A stretch of 64,000 nucleotides of DNA from Maribacter sp. GTDB lineage: Bacteria; Bacteroidota; Bacteroidia; Flavobacteriales; Flavobacteriaceae. Below are positions 52,903 to 62,604 of the stretch, piece after piece. How positions within the stretch are numbered: position 1 is the stretch's first letter; every line of letters starts with the position of its first letter. The position numbers and the translations under genes are program-made. The stretch lies in assembly GCA_011050675.1 (NCBI GenBank), contig DRFI01000020.1, positions 496,001-560,000 of the forward strand. The letters run 5' to 3'. A model generated the notes under the pieces. It made no database searches and was not told the origin of the DNA. It saw only the letters and a program-made list of their open reading frames with translations.

Positions 52903-53988
52903 ATGAAAAAATTATCAATTATAGGAATTTTAAGTGTGACTCTTCTTTTGAGTTCCTGCTTTGGGTCATCTGAAAAACCTGCACAAGGGGCAGCAGCACC
53001 ACCTCCACCAAGTTTAAAAGTTGCCAAATTAAATAAACAGGATTTAACTGTTTACAACGAATTTTCTACTACCCTTGAAGGGAAGCAGAATGTAGAAATT
53101 TGGCCTAAAGTATCTGGCTTCGTACAGGATATATATGTTGACGAAGGTCAGAAAATTAAAAAAGGTCAATTACTTTTTAAATTAGAGACACAAACTTTAA
53201 ACCAAGATGCTAATGCAGCAAAAGCATCTGTAAACGTTGCACAAGTAGAAGTTGATAAATTAAAGCCACTAGTTGAAAAAAATATCATCAGTAGTGTACA
53301 ACTAGAAACCGCAAAAGCACAATTAGAGCAAGCAAAAGCAAGCTACCAGAGTGTAGCTTCTAATATTGGTTACTCTCGTATTACTAGCCCAGTGGATGGC
53401 TATATTGGTGAAATTCCTTATAAAATTGGTGCTTTGGTAAGTTCTGCTATGGGTCAACCCTTAACTACAGTATCAGACATTAGCGAAGTGCGTGCTTATT
53501 TTTCAATGAATGAAAAAGAGTTATTGAAACTAAAAAAATCTATGCCTAAAAATGACAACAATGTTATGGATATAGAAAAAGCCCCAAAGGTTTCTTTAAT
53601 TATGATTAATGGTGAAGAATATGCTGAGCAAGGTAAAATTGCAATGATAAATACTATTATCAATAGCACAACAGGTAGTGTAACTGCAAGGGCAGATTTT
53701 GATAATAAGAGTAATTTATTAAGTAGTGGTAGTACTGGGAAAATTAAAATACCTACAATTTATAATGGTGCTTATGAAATACCACAAACAGCAACTATTG
53801 ACCTTCAAGGTAAAAAACTAGTTTATGTGGTTAAAGACGACAATACAGTTACTACAATGCCATTAAATATCATCACCACTACCCAAAAAGGATTTATTGT
53901 TGAAAATGGAATTGATGACGGAACAACTATCGTTGTAGAAGGTGTTTCTAAATTAAAGGACGGAATGACCATTAGTCCGGTTAAATAA
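52903..53988 (+). CDS. RND efflux periplasmic adaptor, lipoprotein (system 1)
   Basis: The 361-residue membrane-fusion protein has a lipoprotein signal (lipobox LSSC, Cys19), a Pro-rich start, a biotinyl-lipoyl half (KVSGFVQDIYVDEGQKIKKG), a coiled-coil hairpin (about 105-160) and beta-barrel domains. It joins the pump to the outer-membrane channel. The pump gene begins 37 bases later, and the outer-membrane factor follows it. Confidence 0.92.
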   Translation: MKKLSIIGILSVTLLLSSCFGSSEKPAQGAAAPPPPSLKVAKLNKQDLTVYNEFSTTLEGKQNVEIWPKVSGFVQDIYVDEGQKIKKGQLLFKLETQTLNQDANAAKASVNVAQVEVDKLKPLVEKNIISSVQLETAKAQLEQAKASYQSVASNIGYSRITSPVDGYIGEIPYKIGALVSSAMGQPLTTVSDISEVRAYFSMNEKELLKLKKSMPKNDNNVMDIEKAPKVSLIMINGEEYAEQGKIAMINTIINSTTGSVTARADFDNKSNLLSSGSTGKIKIPTIYNGAYEIPQTATIDLQGKKLVYVVKDDNTVTTMPLNIITTTQKGFIVENGIDDGTTIVVEGVSKLKDGMTISPVK

Positions 53989-54025
53989 GCATCCGCCAAT
54001 AAACATAACATATAAATAAAGAACA

Positions 54026-57000
54026 ATGTTTCAAAAATTTATAGATCGTCCCGTACTTTCTACGGTTATATCGATTATCATAGTTATCCTAGGTATATTA
54101 GGTTTAACCACCTTACCTATTGAAGAGTATCCAGAAATAGCACCGCCAACGGTGCAAGTAACAAGTACTTATACTGGTGCCAATGCAGAAACTGTACTTA
54201 AAAGTGTTGTTATACCATTAGAAGAGCAGATCAACGGTGTAGAAGACATGTTGTATATGACCTCTAATGCGAGTAACGATGGGGCTGCAACTATAAATGT
54301 CTTTTTTAAATTAGGTACAAATCCAGATATTGCTGCAGTTAACGTTCAAAACAGAGTTGCTAGAGCAAACAGTGTTTTACCACAAGCAGTTGTACAAACA
54401 GGTGTTATTACCCAAAAATCTCAAACTAGTGCGTTATTATTCTTTTCACTGTTCTCAGATAATGATGAATATGATGCAACTTTTGTAGAAAACTATGCTA
54501 GAATTAATCTTGTACCTAAACTTCAACGTATTGAGGGTGTTGGTAACGTAACCGTTTTCGGTGCAAAAGATTATTCTATGCGTATTTGGCTAAATCCTGA
54601 AAAGATGGCTGCTTATAAACTTATGCCATCTGATATACAAGCTGCGCTTAATGAACAAAACCTTGAAGCGGCTACTGGTAAAATTGGTGAGAATGCCGAT
54701 GGTGTATATGAATATGTATTAAAGTATAAAGGTCGTCTTTCTAATGAAGCTGAATATGAAGACATCATTATTAGAGCTCAAGAAAATGGTCAATTCTTAC
54801 GTTTAAAAGATGTTGCCGAAGTTGAATTAGGTGCCTTTAATTATGGTACTAAAAACGAAGGTATGGGTAAACCCGGTACTGCAGTTGGTATTTTTCAAAC
54901 TTCTGGATCTAATGCAAATGCCATAATTGATGAAATTCAGGCTATACTAGATGAAAGTAGTCAAGATTTCCCTAAAGGATTAGACTACGTAATTCCTTAT
55001 AACACTAAAGATTTCTTAAGCGCATCTATAGAGCATGTTGTACAAACATTGATAGAAGCATTCTTATTGGTATTCTTAGTTGTTTTCATATTCCTTCAAG
55101 ATTTTAGATCTACATTAATTCCTGCTATTGCCGTTCCAGTTGCAATTATTGGCACGTTCTTCTTCTTATCCTTATTTGGATTTTCAATTAACATGCTGAC
55201 TTTGTTCGCAATGATTCTGGCCATTGGTATTGTAGTGGATGATGCCATTGTAGTAGTCGAAGCGGTGCATGCTAAAATGGAGGAAGGTGCTACTAATGCA
55301 AAAGCAGCAACAAAATCTGCCATGTCAGAAATATCTGGTGCCATTATTTCCATCACATTGGTTATGTCGGCAGTATTTATTCCTGTATCATTTATTAGTG
55401 GTTCGTCGGGAGTGTTCTATCAACAATTTGGTATCACACTAGCAATTGCAATTCTTATTTCTGCTGTAAATGCTTTGACATTAAGTCCGGCTTTGGCTGC
55501 ACTTTTATTGAAACCACATCATAATTCTGAAGAAAAGAAAAAAGGAGTCGTAAAACGTTTCTTCTATGCTTTCAACACTGGTTTTGATGCTGTTACAGAT
55601 AAGTATATAGGTTCTGTAAAATTCATAGCTAAAAGAAAATGGTTAACATGGGGCTCTATCGCTGTTTTTGGTGTAATAGCTTTTATGTTGTTCCAATCAA
55701 CACCTACAGGTTTTATTCCAAATGAGGATAAAGCTATTGTATTTGCCGATGTTACAATGCCTCCTGGTACTACTTTAGAGCAGACACAGAAAACGGTGAA
55801 GAAATTAGATTCTATTTACCAGTCTATGGATATCATTGAAGCTCGTATGAATATTACCGGTTTCAGTATTTTGAATAGTGTGAACGGTGGTTCTTACGGA
55901 TTCTCTGTGCTTCGTCTTAAAGATTGGAGCGAAAGAGAAGGAGAAGGAGAATCTGTTCAAGAAGTGGTAGGAAGCCTATTCGCTAAAACAGCCGGATTGA
56001 AAGATGCAAAAATATTCTTCTTTACTCCGCCAAGTGTTCGTGGTTTTGGTAACTCTACCGGTTTTGAAATGAACCTACAGAGTAAGGATGCTGATGATTG
56101 GCAAACAGTAAATAAAGTTACCAATGAGTTCTTAGGTGCTATAAATGCACGACCAGAGGTGCAATATGCCATTACCAACTTCAACGCAAATTTCCCTCAA
56201 TACGAGTTAGATGTAGATGTTGAGAAAACAAAAATGGCAGGCTTAGCGGTTACCGATGTTTTCAGTGCTATGCAGGGATATTATGGTGGGTTATATACAA
56301 CTGACTTTAACAAATTCGGTAAGCAATACCGTGTAATGATCCAAGCGAAGCCAGAAGATAGAGCAGATGAAAACTCATTGAATCATATCTTTATGACGAA
56401 TGCTAATGGTGAATCGGTTGCCGTATCACAATTTGTATCGTTAAAGAAAATTTACGGGCCTGAGGTAGTAAGTAGGTTTAACCTATTGAGTTCTGTAAAA
56501 ATTAACGGAGCTATGAACCCTGGGTATTCTACAGGTGATGCTATTAAAGCAATCGAAGAAGTAGCCGCAGATGTATTACCAAATAATTATACGTTCGAAT
56601 ACTCTGGTCTAACTAAAGAAGAGAACAGTGCAGGTAGTCAAACCATCATGATATTTATATTGAGTTTGGTATTTGTGTACTTCTTATTAAGTGCCCAGTA
56701 CGAATCATATATTTTACCATTAGCAATTTTACTTTCATTACCAGTTGGTATTGCAGGTGCCATCGGTTTCGTAAGCATGGCAGGTCTTGAAAATAACATT
56801 TATTTCCAGATTGCATTGATCATGCTTATTGGTCTACTTTCTAAAAATGCCATTCTTATTGTAGAGTTTGCATTGCAGCGTAGAAAACATGGTATGTCTA
56901 TTATTGACTCTGCTATAGATGGCGCAAAAGCAAGACTTAGACCAATTTTAATGACCTCATTTGCCTTTATACTTGGTTTAATGCCATTGGCATTATCATC

Positions 57001-57172
57001 TGGTATTGGTGCTGTTGGTAACCGTTCTATTGGTATGAGTGCTGTTGGTGGTATGTTAATAGGTACCGTATTCGGTGTATTCGTTATACCGGCATTGTAT
57101 GTTATTTTCCAAACCATACAAGAGCGTATTACAGGTGCTCCGCAAGAACTTATTGAAGAATCTAAGAACTAA
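54026..57172 (+). CDS. RND multidrug efflux pump, AcrB/HAE-1 type (system 1)
   Basis: The 1048-residue inner-membrane pump is full length. The proton-relay Asp pair is present in helix 4 (GIVVDDAIVVVE, Asp405-Asp406), and the partner Lys is in GLLSKNAILIVEFA of helix 10. The N terminus FIDRPVLSTVISIIIVILG is typical. It exports amphiphilic drugs or metabolites with the adaptor and channel encoded on either side; the substrate range is unknown. Confidence 0.95.
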   Translation: MFQKFIDRPVLSTVISIIIVILGILGLTTLPIEEYPEIAPPTVQVTSTYTGANAETVLKSVVIPLEEQINGVEDMLYMTSNASNDGAATINVFFKLGTNPDIAAVNVQNRVARANSVLPQAVVQTGVITQKSQTSALLFFSLFSDNDEYDATFVENYARINLVPKLQRIEGVGNVTVFGAKDYSMRIWLNPEKMAAYKLMPSDIQAALNEQNLEAATGKIGENADGVYEYVLKYKGRLSNEAEYEDIIIRAQENGQFLRLKDVAEVELGAFNYGTKNEGMGKPGTAVGIFQTSGSNANAIIDEIQAILDESSQDFPKGLDYVIPYNTKDFLSASIEHVVQTLIEAFLLVFLVVFIFLQDFRSTLIPAIAVPVAIIGTFFFLSLFGFSINMLTLFAMILAIGIVVDDAIVVVEAVHAKMEEGATNAKAATKSAMSEISGAIISITLVMSAVFIPVSFISGSSGVFYQQFGITLAIAILISAVNALTLSPALAALLLKPHHNSEEKKKGVVKRFFYAFNTGFDAVTDKYIGSVKFIAKRKWLTWGSIAVFGVIAFMLFQSTPTGFIPNEDKAIVFADVTMPPGTTLEQTQKTVKKLDSIYQSMDIIEARMNITGFSILNSVNGGSYGFSVLRLKDWSEREGEGESVQEVVGSLFAKTAGLKDAKIFFFTPPSVRGFGNSTGFEMNLQSKDADDWQTVNKVTNEFLGAINARPEVQYAITNFNANFPQYELDVDVEKTKMAGLAVTDVFSAMQGYYGGLYTTDFNKFGKQYRVMIQAKPEDRADENSLNHIFMTNANGESVAVSQFVSLKKIYGPEVVSRFNLLSSVKINGAMNPGYSTGDAIKAIEEVAADVLPNNYTFEYSGLTKEENSAGSQTIMIFILSLVFVYFLLSAQYESYILPLAILLSLPVGIAGAIGFVSMAGLENNIYFQIALIMLIGLLSKNAILIVEFALQRRKHGMSIIDSAIDGAKARLRPILMTSFAFILGLMPLALSSGIGAVGNRSIGMSAVGGMLIGTVFGVFVIPALYVIFQTIQERITGAPQELIEESKN

Positions 57173-57179
57173 AGAAATC

Positions 57180-58583
57180 ATGAATAAATTAGTATCTAAT
57201 AAAATTATACTGGTCGCCTTTCTGCCGCTTTTGTTGCAGTCTTGCTTTACCGCTAAAACGTATGAGCGACCAAATGTAGAAACCGAAAATCTTTATAGAA
57301 CAGATAACCTGCCTCAGGACAGTGTTTCTTTCGCCTCGGTTTCTTACCAAGACCTTTTTACCGATTCTTATTTGAAGACATATATTCAAAAAGGATTGGA
57401 AAATAACCTCGACATCCGTATTGCTCTTCAGAGCATTGCGGCTGCAGAGGCTTATGTTAAACAAGGTAAAGCTGGTTATTTACCAACTATAAATGGTGCT
57501 GCAAGTGTAACTAGAACTGCCAGAACAAGTGAAAACGGGCAGTTTGGTAGTTTTTTTACTCAGCCCTTCAATCAATATGAAACTTCTGGCACTGCTTCTT
57601 GGGAAGCAGATATCTGGGGAAAAATCAGAAGTACTAAACGTGCTAGTGATGCAAGTTACTTACAAACTGTAGCGGCTCATAAAGCTGTAAAAACTAGTTT
57701 AGTGGCGCAGATTGCTACTACTTACTATCAGATTCTGGCTTTAGATGAACAAATTTCTGTTACTAAAGAAACAATTGAAAACCGTTCTAAAAGTTTAGAA
57801 ACAATTTCTGCACTAAAAGATGCGGGACAAGCAAATCAAGTTGGTGTTGACCAAACTGCAGCACAATTATATAGTGCTCAAAGTCAATTATTAGACCTTA
57901 AAAATTTACTTTACCAAGCGGAGAACACCTTGAGTATTTTATTAAGTGAAGAGCCACAAACTTATGAGCGCAGTTCATTAGACGAGCAGTCTATAGCTAA
58001 CGAAATGAAATTAGGTGTACCAGCTCTTTTACTTCGTAACAGACCTGATATTATGCAGGCGGAATATAGCTTAGTAAATAGTTTTGAATTAACGAATTTT
58101 GCCAGAAGTAACTTCTACCCATCTATAACTTTATCTGCACAAGGTGGATTTCAAAGTTTAGATTTTGATAATTGGATAGATTCTAGTTCAATTTTCGCTA
58201 ATCTAGTTGGTGGTTTAACACAACCCATATTTAATGGTAGAAAAATTAGAACAGCTTACGAGGTTGCTCAAGTGCAACAAGAACAGTCTTTGTTAAGCTT
58301 CAAAAAAACGCTTTTAAATGCTGGAAAAGAAGTGTCTGAAGCTTTATACGACTACAATATTTCTATTGAAAAAGAAGCTTATATCTCTAAGCAGGTATCG
58401 GCATTAAAAAGAGCAGAAAGTAATTCTGAAGAATTGTTGAATAGTGGTTACCTAACCTATTTAGATTTATTAACCGCAAGAGAGAATTCTTTAAATGCTG
58501 AGTTAAATTTAGTGAACAACAAATTCTCTCAATTATCAGCTACAGTTGAATTATACCGTTCTCTTGGCGGTGGATGGCAATAG
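57180..58583 (+). CDS. TolC/NodT-family outer-membrane efflux lipoprotein (system 1)
   Basis: From the ATG at 57180 the protein is 467 residues, with a lipoprotein signal (LLLQSC, Cys22) and the two repeated helical-barrel halves of NodT-type channels; PALLLRNRPDIMQAEYSL is the usual mid-protein block. An in-frame extension inside the pump gene was rejected. It starts 7 bases after the pump stop and completes the tripartite system. Confidence 0.92.
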   Translation: MNKLVSNKIILVAFLPLLLQSCFTAKTYERPNVETENLYRTDNLPQDSVSFASVSYQDLFTDSYLKTYIQKGLENNLDIRIALQSIAAAEAYVKQGKAGYLPTINGAASVTRTARTSENGQFGSFFTQPFNQYETSGTASWEADIWGKIRSTKRASDASYLQTVAAHKAVKTSLVAQIATTYYQILALDEQISVTKETIENRSKSLETISALKDAGQANQVGVDQTAAQLYSAQSQLLDLKNLLYQAENTLSILLSEEPQTYERSSLDEQSIANEMKLGVPALLLRNRPDIMQAEYSLVNSFELTNFARSNFYPSITLSAQGGFQSLDFDNWIDSSSIFANLVGGLTQPIFNGRKIRTAYEVAQVQQEQSLLSFKKTLLNAGKEVSEALYDYNISIEKEAYISKQVSALKRAESNSEELLNSGYLTYLDLLTARENSLNAELNLVNNKFSQLSATVELYRSLGGGWQ

Positions 58584-58601
58584 GCTTTTGAAATTATTAT
58601 A

Positions 58602-59180
58602 ATGCAGAAAAAAAGTGAATGTGTAGCGTTAGCTTTAGCGCTTTTCTCTAAGTATGGATGCAAAAGGGTCGGAATGGATGATGTTGCTGAGACCCTTGGC
58701 ATCTCTAAGAAAACGCTGTATGAATTGTTTGACAACAAAAACAATTTAGTTCAAGAGAGCGTTACACTTTTACTTAATAACACTCATGAGAAAATGAGTA
58801 GTTTTTTTAAATTATCTGAGCCATCATCAGACCCGTTTACTAAAATTATACATATTTATAGAGTAGGACTTAAAGAGCTAAGAAACTTAAGCCCCAATTT
58901 CTTATTTAGCCTTAAGAAGTATTATCCTATTGCATATAAGTCATATGATGATTTTGTTCAAGCAATAGTTTGGACCTATGTTCTTGACCTTTTACAAGAA
59001 GCTAAGAATAACGACCAATTAAGAAGCAACATTAATATAAAGTTGATTTGCGAACTATTTCTACTACGGATCAATGAGATTGTTTTACCAAACCGAGATT
59101 TCTTTGATAGCTATACCACAGAAGAGTTATTAGAACATTTAATAATAGTACCATTAGAGGGTATTAAAAAGCTTAATTGA
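58602..59180 (+). CDS. TetR-family transcriptional regulator
   Basis: A 192-residue TetR protein: the N-terminal HTH (GMDDVAETLGISKKTLYELFDNK, quoted as MDDVAETLGISKKTLYE) is standard and a helical ligand domain follows. It lies 18 bases after the outer-membrane factor, so it belongs to the efflux operon and gives it a second regulator besides the GbsR type at the head. It could instead control the second RND system at 61.5 kb. Its operator is not evident. Confidence 0.87.
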   Translation: MQKKSECVALALALFSKYGCKRVGMDDVAETLGISKKTLYELFDNKNNLVQESVTLLLNNTHEKMSSFFKLSEPSSDPFTKIIHIYRVGLKELRNLSPNFLFSLKKYYPIAYKSYDDFVQAIVWTYVLDLLQEAKNNDQLRSNINIKLICELFLLRINEIVLPNRDFFDSYTTEELLEHLIIVPLEGIKKLN

Positions 59181-59196
59181 TGTCCTCCCCTTTAAT

Positions 59197-59667
59197 TTAT
59201 CCCCAATTAATAAAAGGATTTTTACTCAATTGAGAATTGTAATATTTTACTTCACCGGTAACTTCTTTTCCTAACCAATCTGGTTTGTCAAACATTTCAT
59301 TTTCAGAAATCAATTCTATTTCAGCAACTGTCAATCCTAAATTGTCTCCATAAAATTCATCAACCTCATACACATGGTTTCCTAAAGGAATTTCATATCT
59401 AGACTTTTCTAAAATCCCTTTTTCACATAGTTTCAATAATGCATCCGCTTCTTCTACAGAAATCTCTTTTTCCCATTCAAACCTAGATGTACCTGTTTCG
59501 TTAGATTTTCCCTTTACGGTTATATAGCCTAAATCACCCTTAATTCGTATTCTAACCGTTCTGTTGGGATCGGTATTTAAAAAACCTTGAACAATTCGTG
59601 TTTTAGTACTTGCCTTCGTTTTATATACTTCAGATTTTACTAAAAATTTACGTTCTATTTCTATCAT
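59197..59667 (-). CDS. CYTH-domain protein
   Basis: From the ATG at 59667 this 156-residue protein begins MIEIERKFLV, the ExExK start that defines CYTH (CyaB-thiamine triphosphatase) domains. Further charged strands (RIRIKGDLGYITVKGK; EWEKEISVEEAD; YEVDEFYG) line the tunnel that binds triphosphates with metal ions. Bacterial stand-alone CYTH proteins hydrolyse triphosphate or thiamine triphosphate. An extension to 59727 overlaps dinB and was rejected. Divergent from dinB. Confidence 0.9.
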   Translation of the reverse strand: MIEIERKFLVKSEVYKTKASTKTRIVQGFLNTDPNRTVRIRIKGDLGYITVKGKSNETGTSRFEWEKEISVEEADALLKLCEKGILEKSRYEIPLGNHVYEVDEFYGDNLGLTVAEIELISENEMFDKPDWLGKEVTGEVKYYNSQLSKNPFINWG

Positions 59668-59719
59668 ATCAATGGGTAAAACTTCTATACTTAAACTAAG
59701 ATAAGTCTTAAATTTGCTT

Positions 59720-60823
59720 ATGCCCAATGAAATGCCATTGCGAAAAATTATTCATGTGGATATGGATGCGTTCTACGCGTCTGTAGAAGAATTGGACAAT
59801 CCCGATTTAAAAGGGAAACCATTGGCTGTGGGTGGTAGCGAAAAAAGAGGTGTGGTTTCAGCCGCAAACTATGAAGCCCGAAAATTTGGTGTTCGTAGTG
59901 CTATGAGCGGTTTTCAAGCAAGAAAAAACTGTCCGCAGTTAACCTTTGTAAAACCCAGATTTGAACGGTATAAAGAAATATCTCAAATAATAAGATCTAT
60001 ATTTTTCGAATACACAGATTTGGTAGAACCACTTTCTCTAGACGAAGCCTATCTCGATGTTACAATCAACAAAAAAGGCAATCCTTCGGCTACTATGCTC
60101 GCCACTGAAATACGACAACGTATTTTTGAAAAAACTGGCTTAAATGCATCCGCAGGTATATCTATCAATAAATTTATAGCCAAAGTTGCGAGTGACATCA
60201 ACAAACCCAACGGACAGAAAACAGTTAACCCAGAAGAGGTAATTCCATTTTTAGAAAATCTGGATATACGTAAGTTCTACGGTGTTGGTAAAGTAACAGC
60301 CGAGAAGATGTATAAGCTGGGTATATTCACCGGTAATGACTTAAAAAATAAATCAATCGAATTCTTAGCAGAAAAATTCGGTAAAAGTGGTCCTTATTAT
60401 TATCACGTGGTACGTGGTATTCACAATAGCGAAGTAAAATCTCATCGCATACCTAAATCTGTTGGTGCAGAAAGAACCTTCAATGAGAATTTAAGTAGTG
60501 AAATATTTATGCTTGAACGCTTAGAGCACATTGCCGAAGAACTTGAAAGGAGATTAAAAAAGGCTACAATCGCTGGTAAAACTATTACGCTAAAAATAAA
60601 GTACAGTGATTTTACGCTGAATACAAGAAGTAAAACAATACCTTATTTCATTGCAGACAAGACACTTATACTTGAAACCGCAAAAGATCTTTTATACCAA
60701 GAAGAGCTTCAAAATTCTGTTAGATTACTTGGTATTTCTCTTTCTAACTTAAATACTGATGACAAAACTTCGAAAAAGCTTGAGGATAAATCAATATTAG
60801 TGCAATTAAAGTTCGACTTCTAA
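59720..60823 (+). CDS. dinB: DNA polymerase IV (Y family)
   Basis: DinB copies damaged DNA without proofreading. The 367-residue protein has the catalytic VDMDAFYASVEELDNP near the start and PLSLDEAYLDVT (the SLDEAYLD motif with the second catalytic Asp-Glu), the thumb HhH and the little-finger domain. The ATG at 59720 is only 4 bases past a TAAATTTG box (59709-59716), so the ATG at 59732 may be the real start. No LexA-type operator was recognised. Confidence 0.93.
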   Translation: MPNEMPLRKIIHVDMDAFYASVEELDNPDLKGKPLAVGGSEKRGVVSAANYEARKFGVRSAMSGFQARKNCPQLTFVKPRFERYKEISQIIRSIFFEYTDLVEPLSLDEAYLDVTINKKGNPSATMLATEIRQRIFEKTGLNASAGISINKFIAKVASDINKPNGQKTVNPEEVIPFLENLDIRKFYGVGKVTAEKMYKLGIFTGNDLKNKSIEFLAEKFGKSGPYYYHVVRGIHNSEVKSHRIPKSVGAERTFNENLSSEIFMLERLEHIAEELERRLKKATIAGKTITLKIKYSDFTLNTRSKTIPYFIADKTLILETAKDLLYQEELQNSVRLLGISLSNLNTDDKTSKKLEDKSILVQLKFDF

Positions 60824-60892
60824 GGGATACTTGTATTTTTTTAAACTAAAAGGTAATAATCTCAAATGTTAACAAAAATTAACGGCATATAC

Positions 60893-60923
60893 TTGTACAG
60901 CAATTATTGCTAAGATAATTTTG
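60893..60923 (+). promoter_or_regulatory. Bacteroidota promoter of the small exported-protein gene
   Basis: TTG (60893-60895), a 20-base spacer and TAATTTTG (60916-60923) fit the consensus. The ATG follows 9 bases later, so the leader would be very short. Confidence 0.6.
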
Positions 60924-60932
60924 ACCTCTTAA

Positions 60933-61352
60933 ATGAAAAAGAGTTTTTTAAAATTTCTTCTTTCTACCTGTATACTACTTTCTGGAGTATACAGCCCTCT
61001 TTTTGCAAATAGCAATTTAGAGGATACTACTTTTGGTTTAACTGAACAATTTACAAGTACAACAACAAACAAGCAAGATGCAGTTGTACATTCTGATGCA
61101 AATTTTAAAGGAACTTTCGGTAATTTAGATACGGTCCTTGAAATTGAAGCAGTAGAAATTGAGGAAGAAGAGAATGAAAATTCTTTCTTCAGTAAAAATG
61201 TTGAGTACCAAAAAACTACAGTTTCTTACTACCTTTTATCAGTACTATTCTTATTCAGTTATTTTACAAATAGCAATACACTACAGAAGCTATTTACTTT
61301 TCTACCAACAGCAGATAGGCGTTTTGTCCTATACCAGGTGTTTCGTATTTAA
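60933..61352 (+). CDS. Small exported membrane protein, unknown
   Basis: A 139-residue protein with a signal peptide (FLLSTCILLSGVYSPLFA), an acidic middle (EIEAVEIEEEENE) and one hydrophobic segment near 97-112 followed by a basic end. No known domain was recognised. It has its own promoter and stands between dinB and the second RND system. An AATTTTGACCTC element occurs both in its promoter and just after its stop codon. Confidence 0.6.
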   Translation: MKKSFLKFLLSTCILLSGVYSPLFANSNLEDTTFGLTEQFTSTTTNKQDAVVHSDANFKGTFGNLDTVLEIEAVEIEEEENENSFFSKNVEYQKTTVSYYLLSVLFLFSYFTNSNTLQKLFTFLPTADRRFVLYQVFRI

Positions 61353-61496
61353 AATCACTTATGGTCAAGATTCAATTTTGACCTCACATTAATTTCTAGG
61401 TTACAGCCAGTAAGATCAGTGTATCTACATGCCTAAAATTTGTGTGTCTCCGCATTTTTAAATTTCATTTTTCCAATCAATTAAATATTCATTTTT

Positions 61497-62582
61497 ATGA
61501 CCAAGAGAGTACTCCTGATAGCTAGTCTATGCGCTTTATTTATGGCGGCAAGCTGTAATTCAAAAGAAGAGAAAGAGGAAGAGCACGCCAAATTCTTAGT
61601 TACAAGTCCTATAAAGAAGGACACATCAATTACAAAAGATTATGTAAGCCAAATACACTCTATTAGGCATATAGAACTTAGAGCTCTTGAAAAAGGCTAT
61701 TTAAAACAAATTCATGTTGATGAAGGCCAATATGTTAAAAAAGGTCAGCAAATGTTCAACATTATGCCAAACATTTACGAGGCAGATTTACAAAAGGCAA
61801 AAGCCGAAGCTAAAGTTGCAGAAATAGAACTACAAAATACCCAGTTATTACTAGATGGTAATGTGGTATCGAAAAATGAATTGGCTATGGCCAAAGCAAA
61901 TTTTGACAAAGCCAACGCAGAGGTTTCTTTAGCACAAACTCATTTAGGATTTACAAATATTCGTGCACCATTTGACGGTATCATGGATCACTTACACGTA
62001 CGAGAAGGTAGCCTTTTAGATGAGGGCGAATTATTGACAACGTTGTCAGATAACTCTCAAATGTGGGTTTATTTTAATGTACCAGAAGCTGAATACTTAG
62101 ATTATATCATTAGTACAGATAAAGACACCAAAAAAGAAGTTGGTCTATTAATGGCCAACAACAAACAATTTAATCAAGTAGGTATTGTTGAAACCATTGA
62201 AGGTGAATTCAACAATGCAACAGGAAACATTGCGTTTAGAGCGACTTTCCCTAATCCTGATAAAATACTAAGACACGGTGAAACTGGTAGTATTCTAATG
62301 ACGGTTCCTTACAAAGACGCATTGATAATTCCGCAAAAGGCAACTTTCGAAATTTTAGATAAAAAATTCGTCTTTGTTGTTGATCAAGACAATGTAGTAA
62401 AACAACGTGAAATCTTCATTGGCGCAGAGCTGCCCAACTTATTTGTCGTAACCAAAGGTTTAACTGAAAAGGATAAAATTATTCTTGACGGTATACGTAT
62501 GGTAAAGGAGAATCAAAAAATAGAATCTGAATTCGTTGCACCTAAAAAAGTGATATCAAGTTTAGACCTATACACTGAATAA
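61497..62582 (+). CDS. RND efflux periplasmic adaptor, lipoprotein (system 2)
   Basis: A 361-residue membrane-fusion lipoprotein (lipobox MAASC-type, Cys20). It has the lipoyl half-motif HVDEGQYVKKGQQMF, a helical hairpin (about 85-150) and the beta-barrel FRATFPNPDKILRHGETGSI. It is not closely like the first adaptor. The pump gene starts 22 bases later. No regulator lies directly upstream. Confidence 0.9.
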   Translation: MTKRVLLIASLCALFMAASCNSKEEKEEEHAKFLVTSPIKKDTSITKDYVSQIHSIRHIELRALEKGYLKQIHVDEGQYVKKGQQMFNIMPNIYEADLQKAKAEAKVAEIELQNTQLLLDGNVVSKNELAMAKANFDKANAEVSLAQTHLGFTNIRAPFDGIMDHLHVREGSLLDEGELLTTLSDNSQMWVYFNVPEAEYLDYIISTDKDTKKEVGLLMANNKQFNQVGIVETIEGEFNNATGNIAFRATFPNPDKILRHGETGSILMTVPYKDALIIPQKATFEILDKKFVFVVDQDNVVKQREIFIGAELPNLFVVTKGLTEKDKIILDGIRMVKENQKIESEFVAPKKVISSLDLYTE

Positions 62583-62604
62583 CACTATCTAAATACATTA
62601 AAAT

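Noticed and set aside
57075-57179. Outer-membrane factor frame extending into the pump gene
   Set aside because: The extension lies within the pump's own coding sequence and would hide the lipoprotein signal that starts at 57180.
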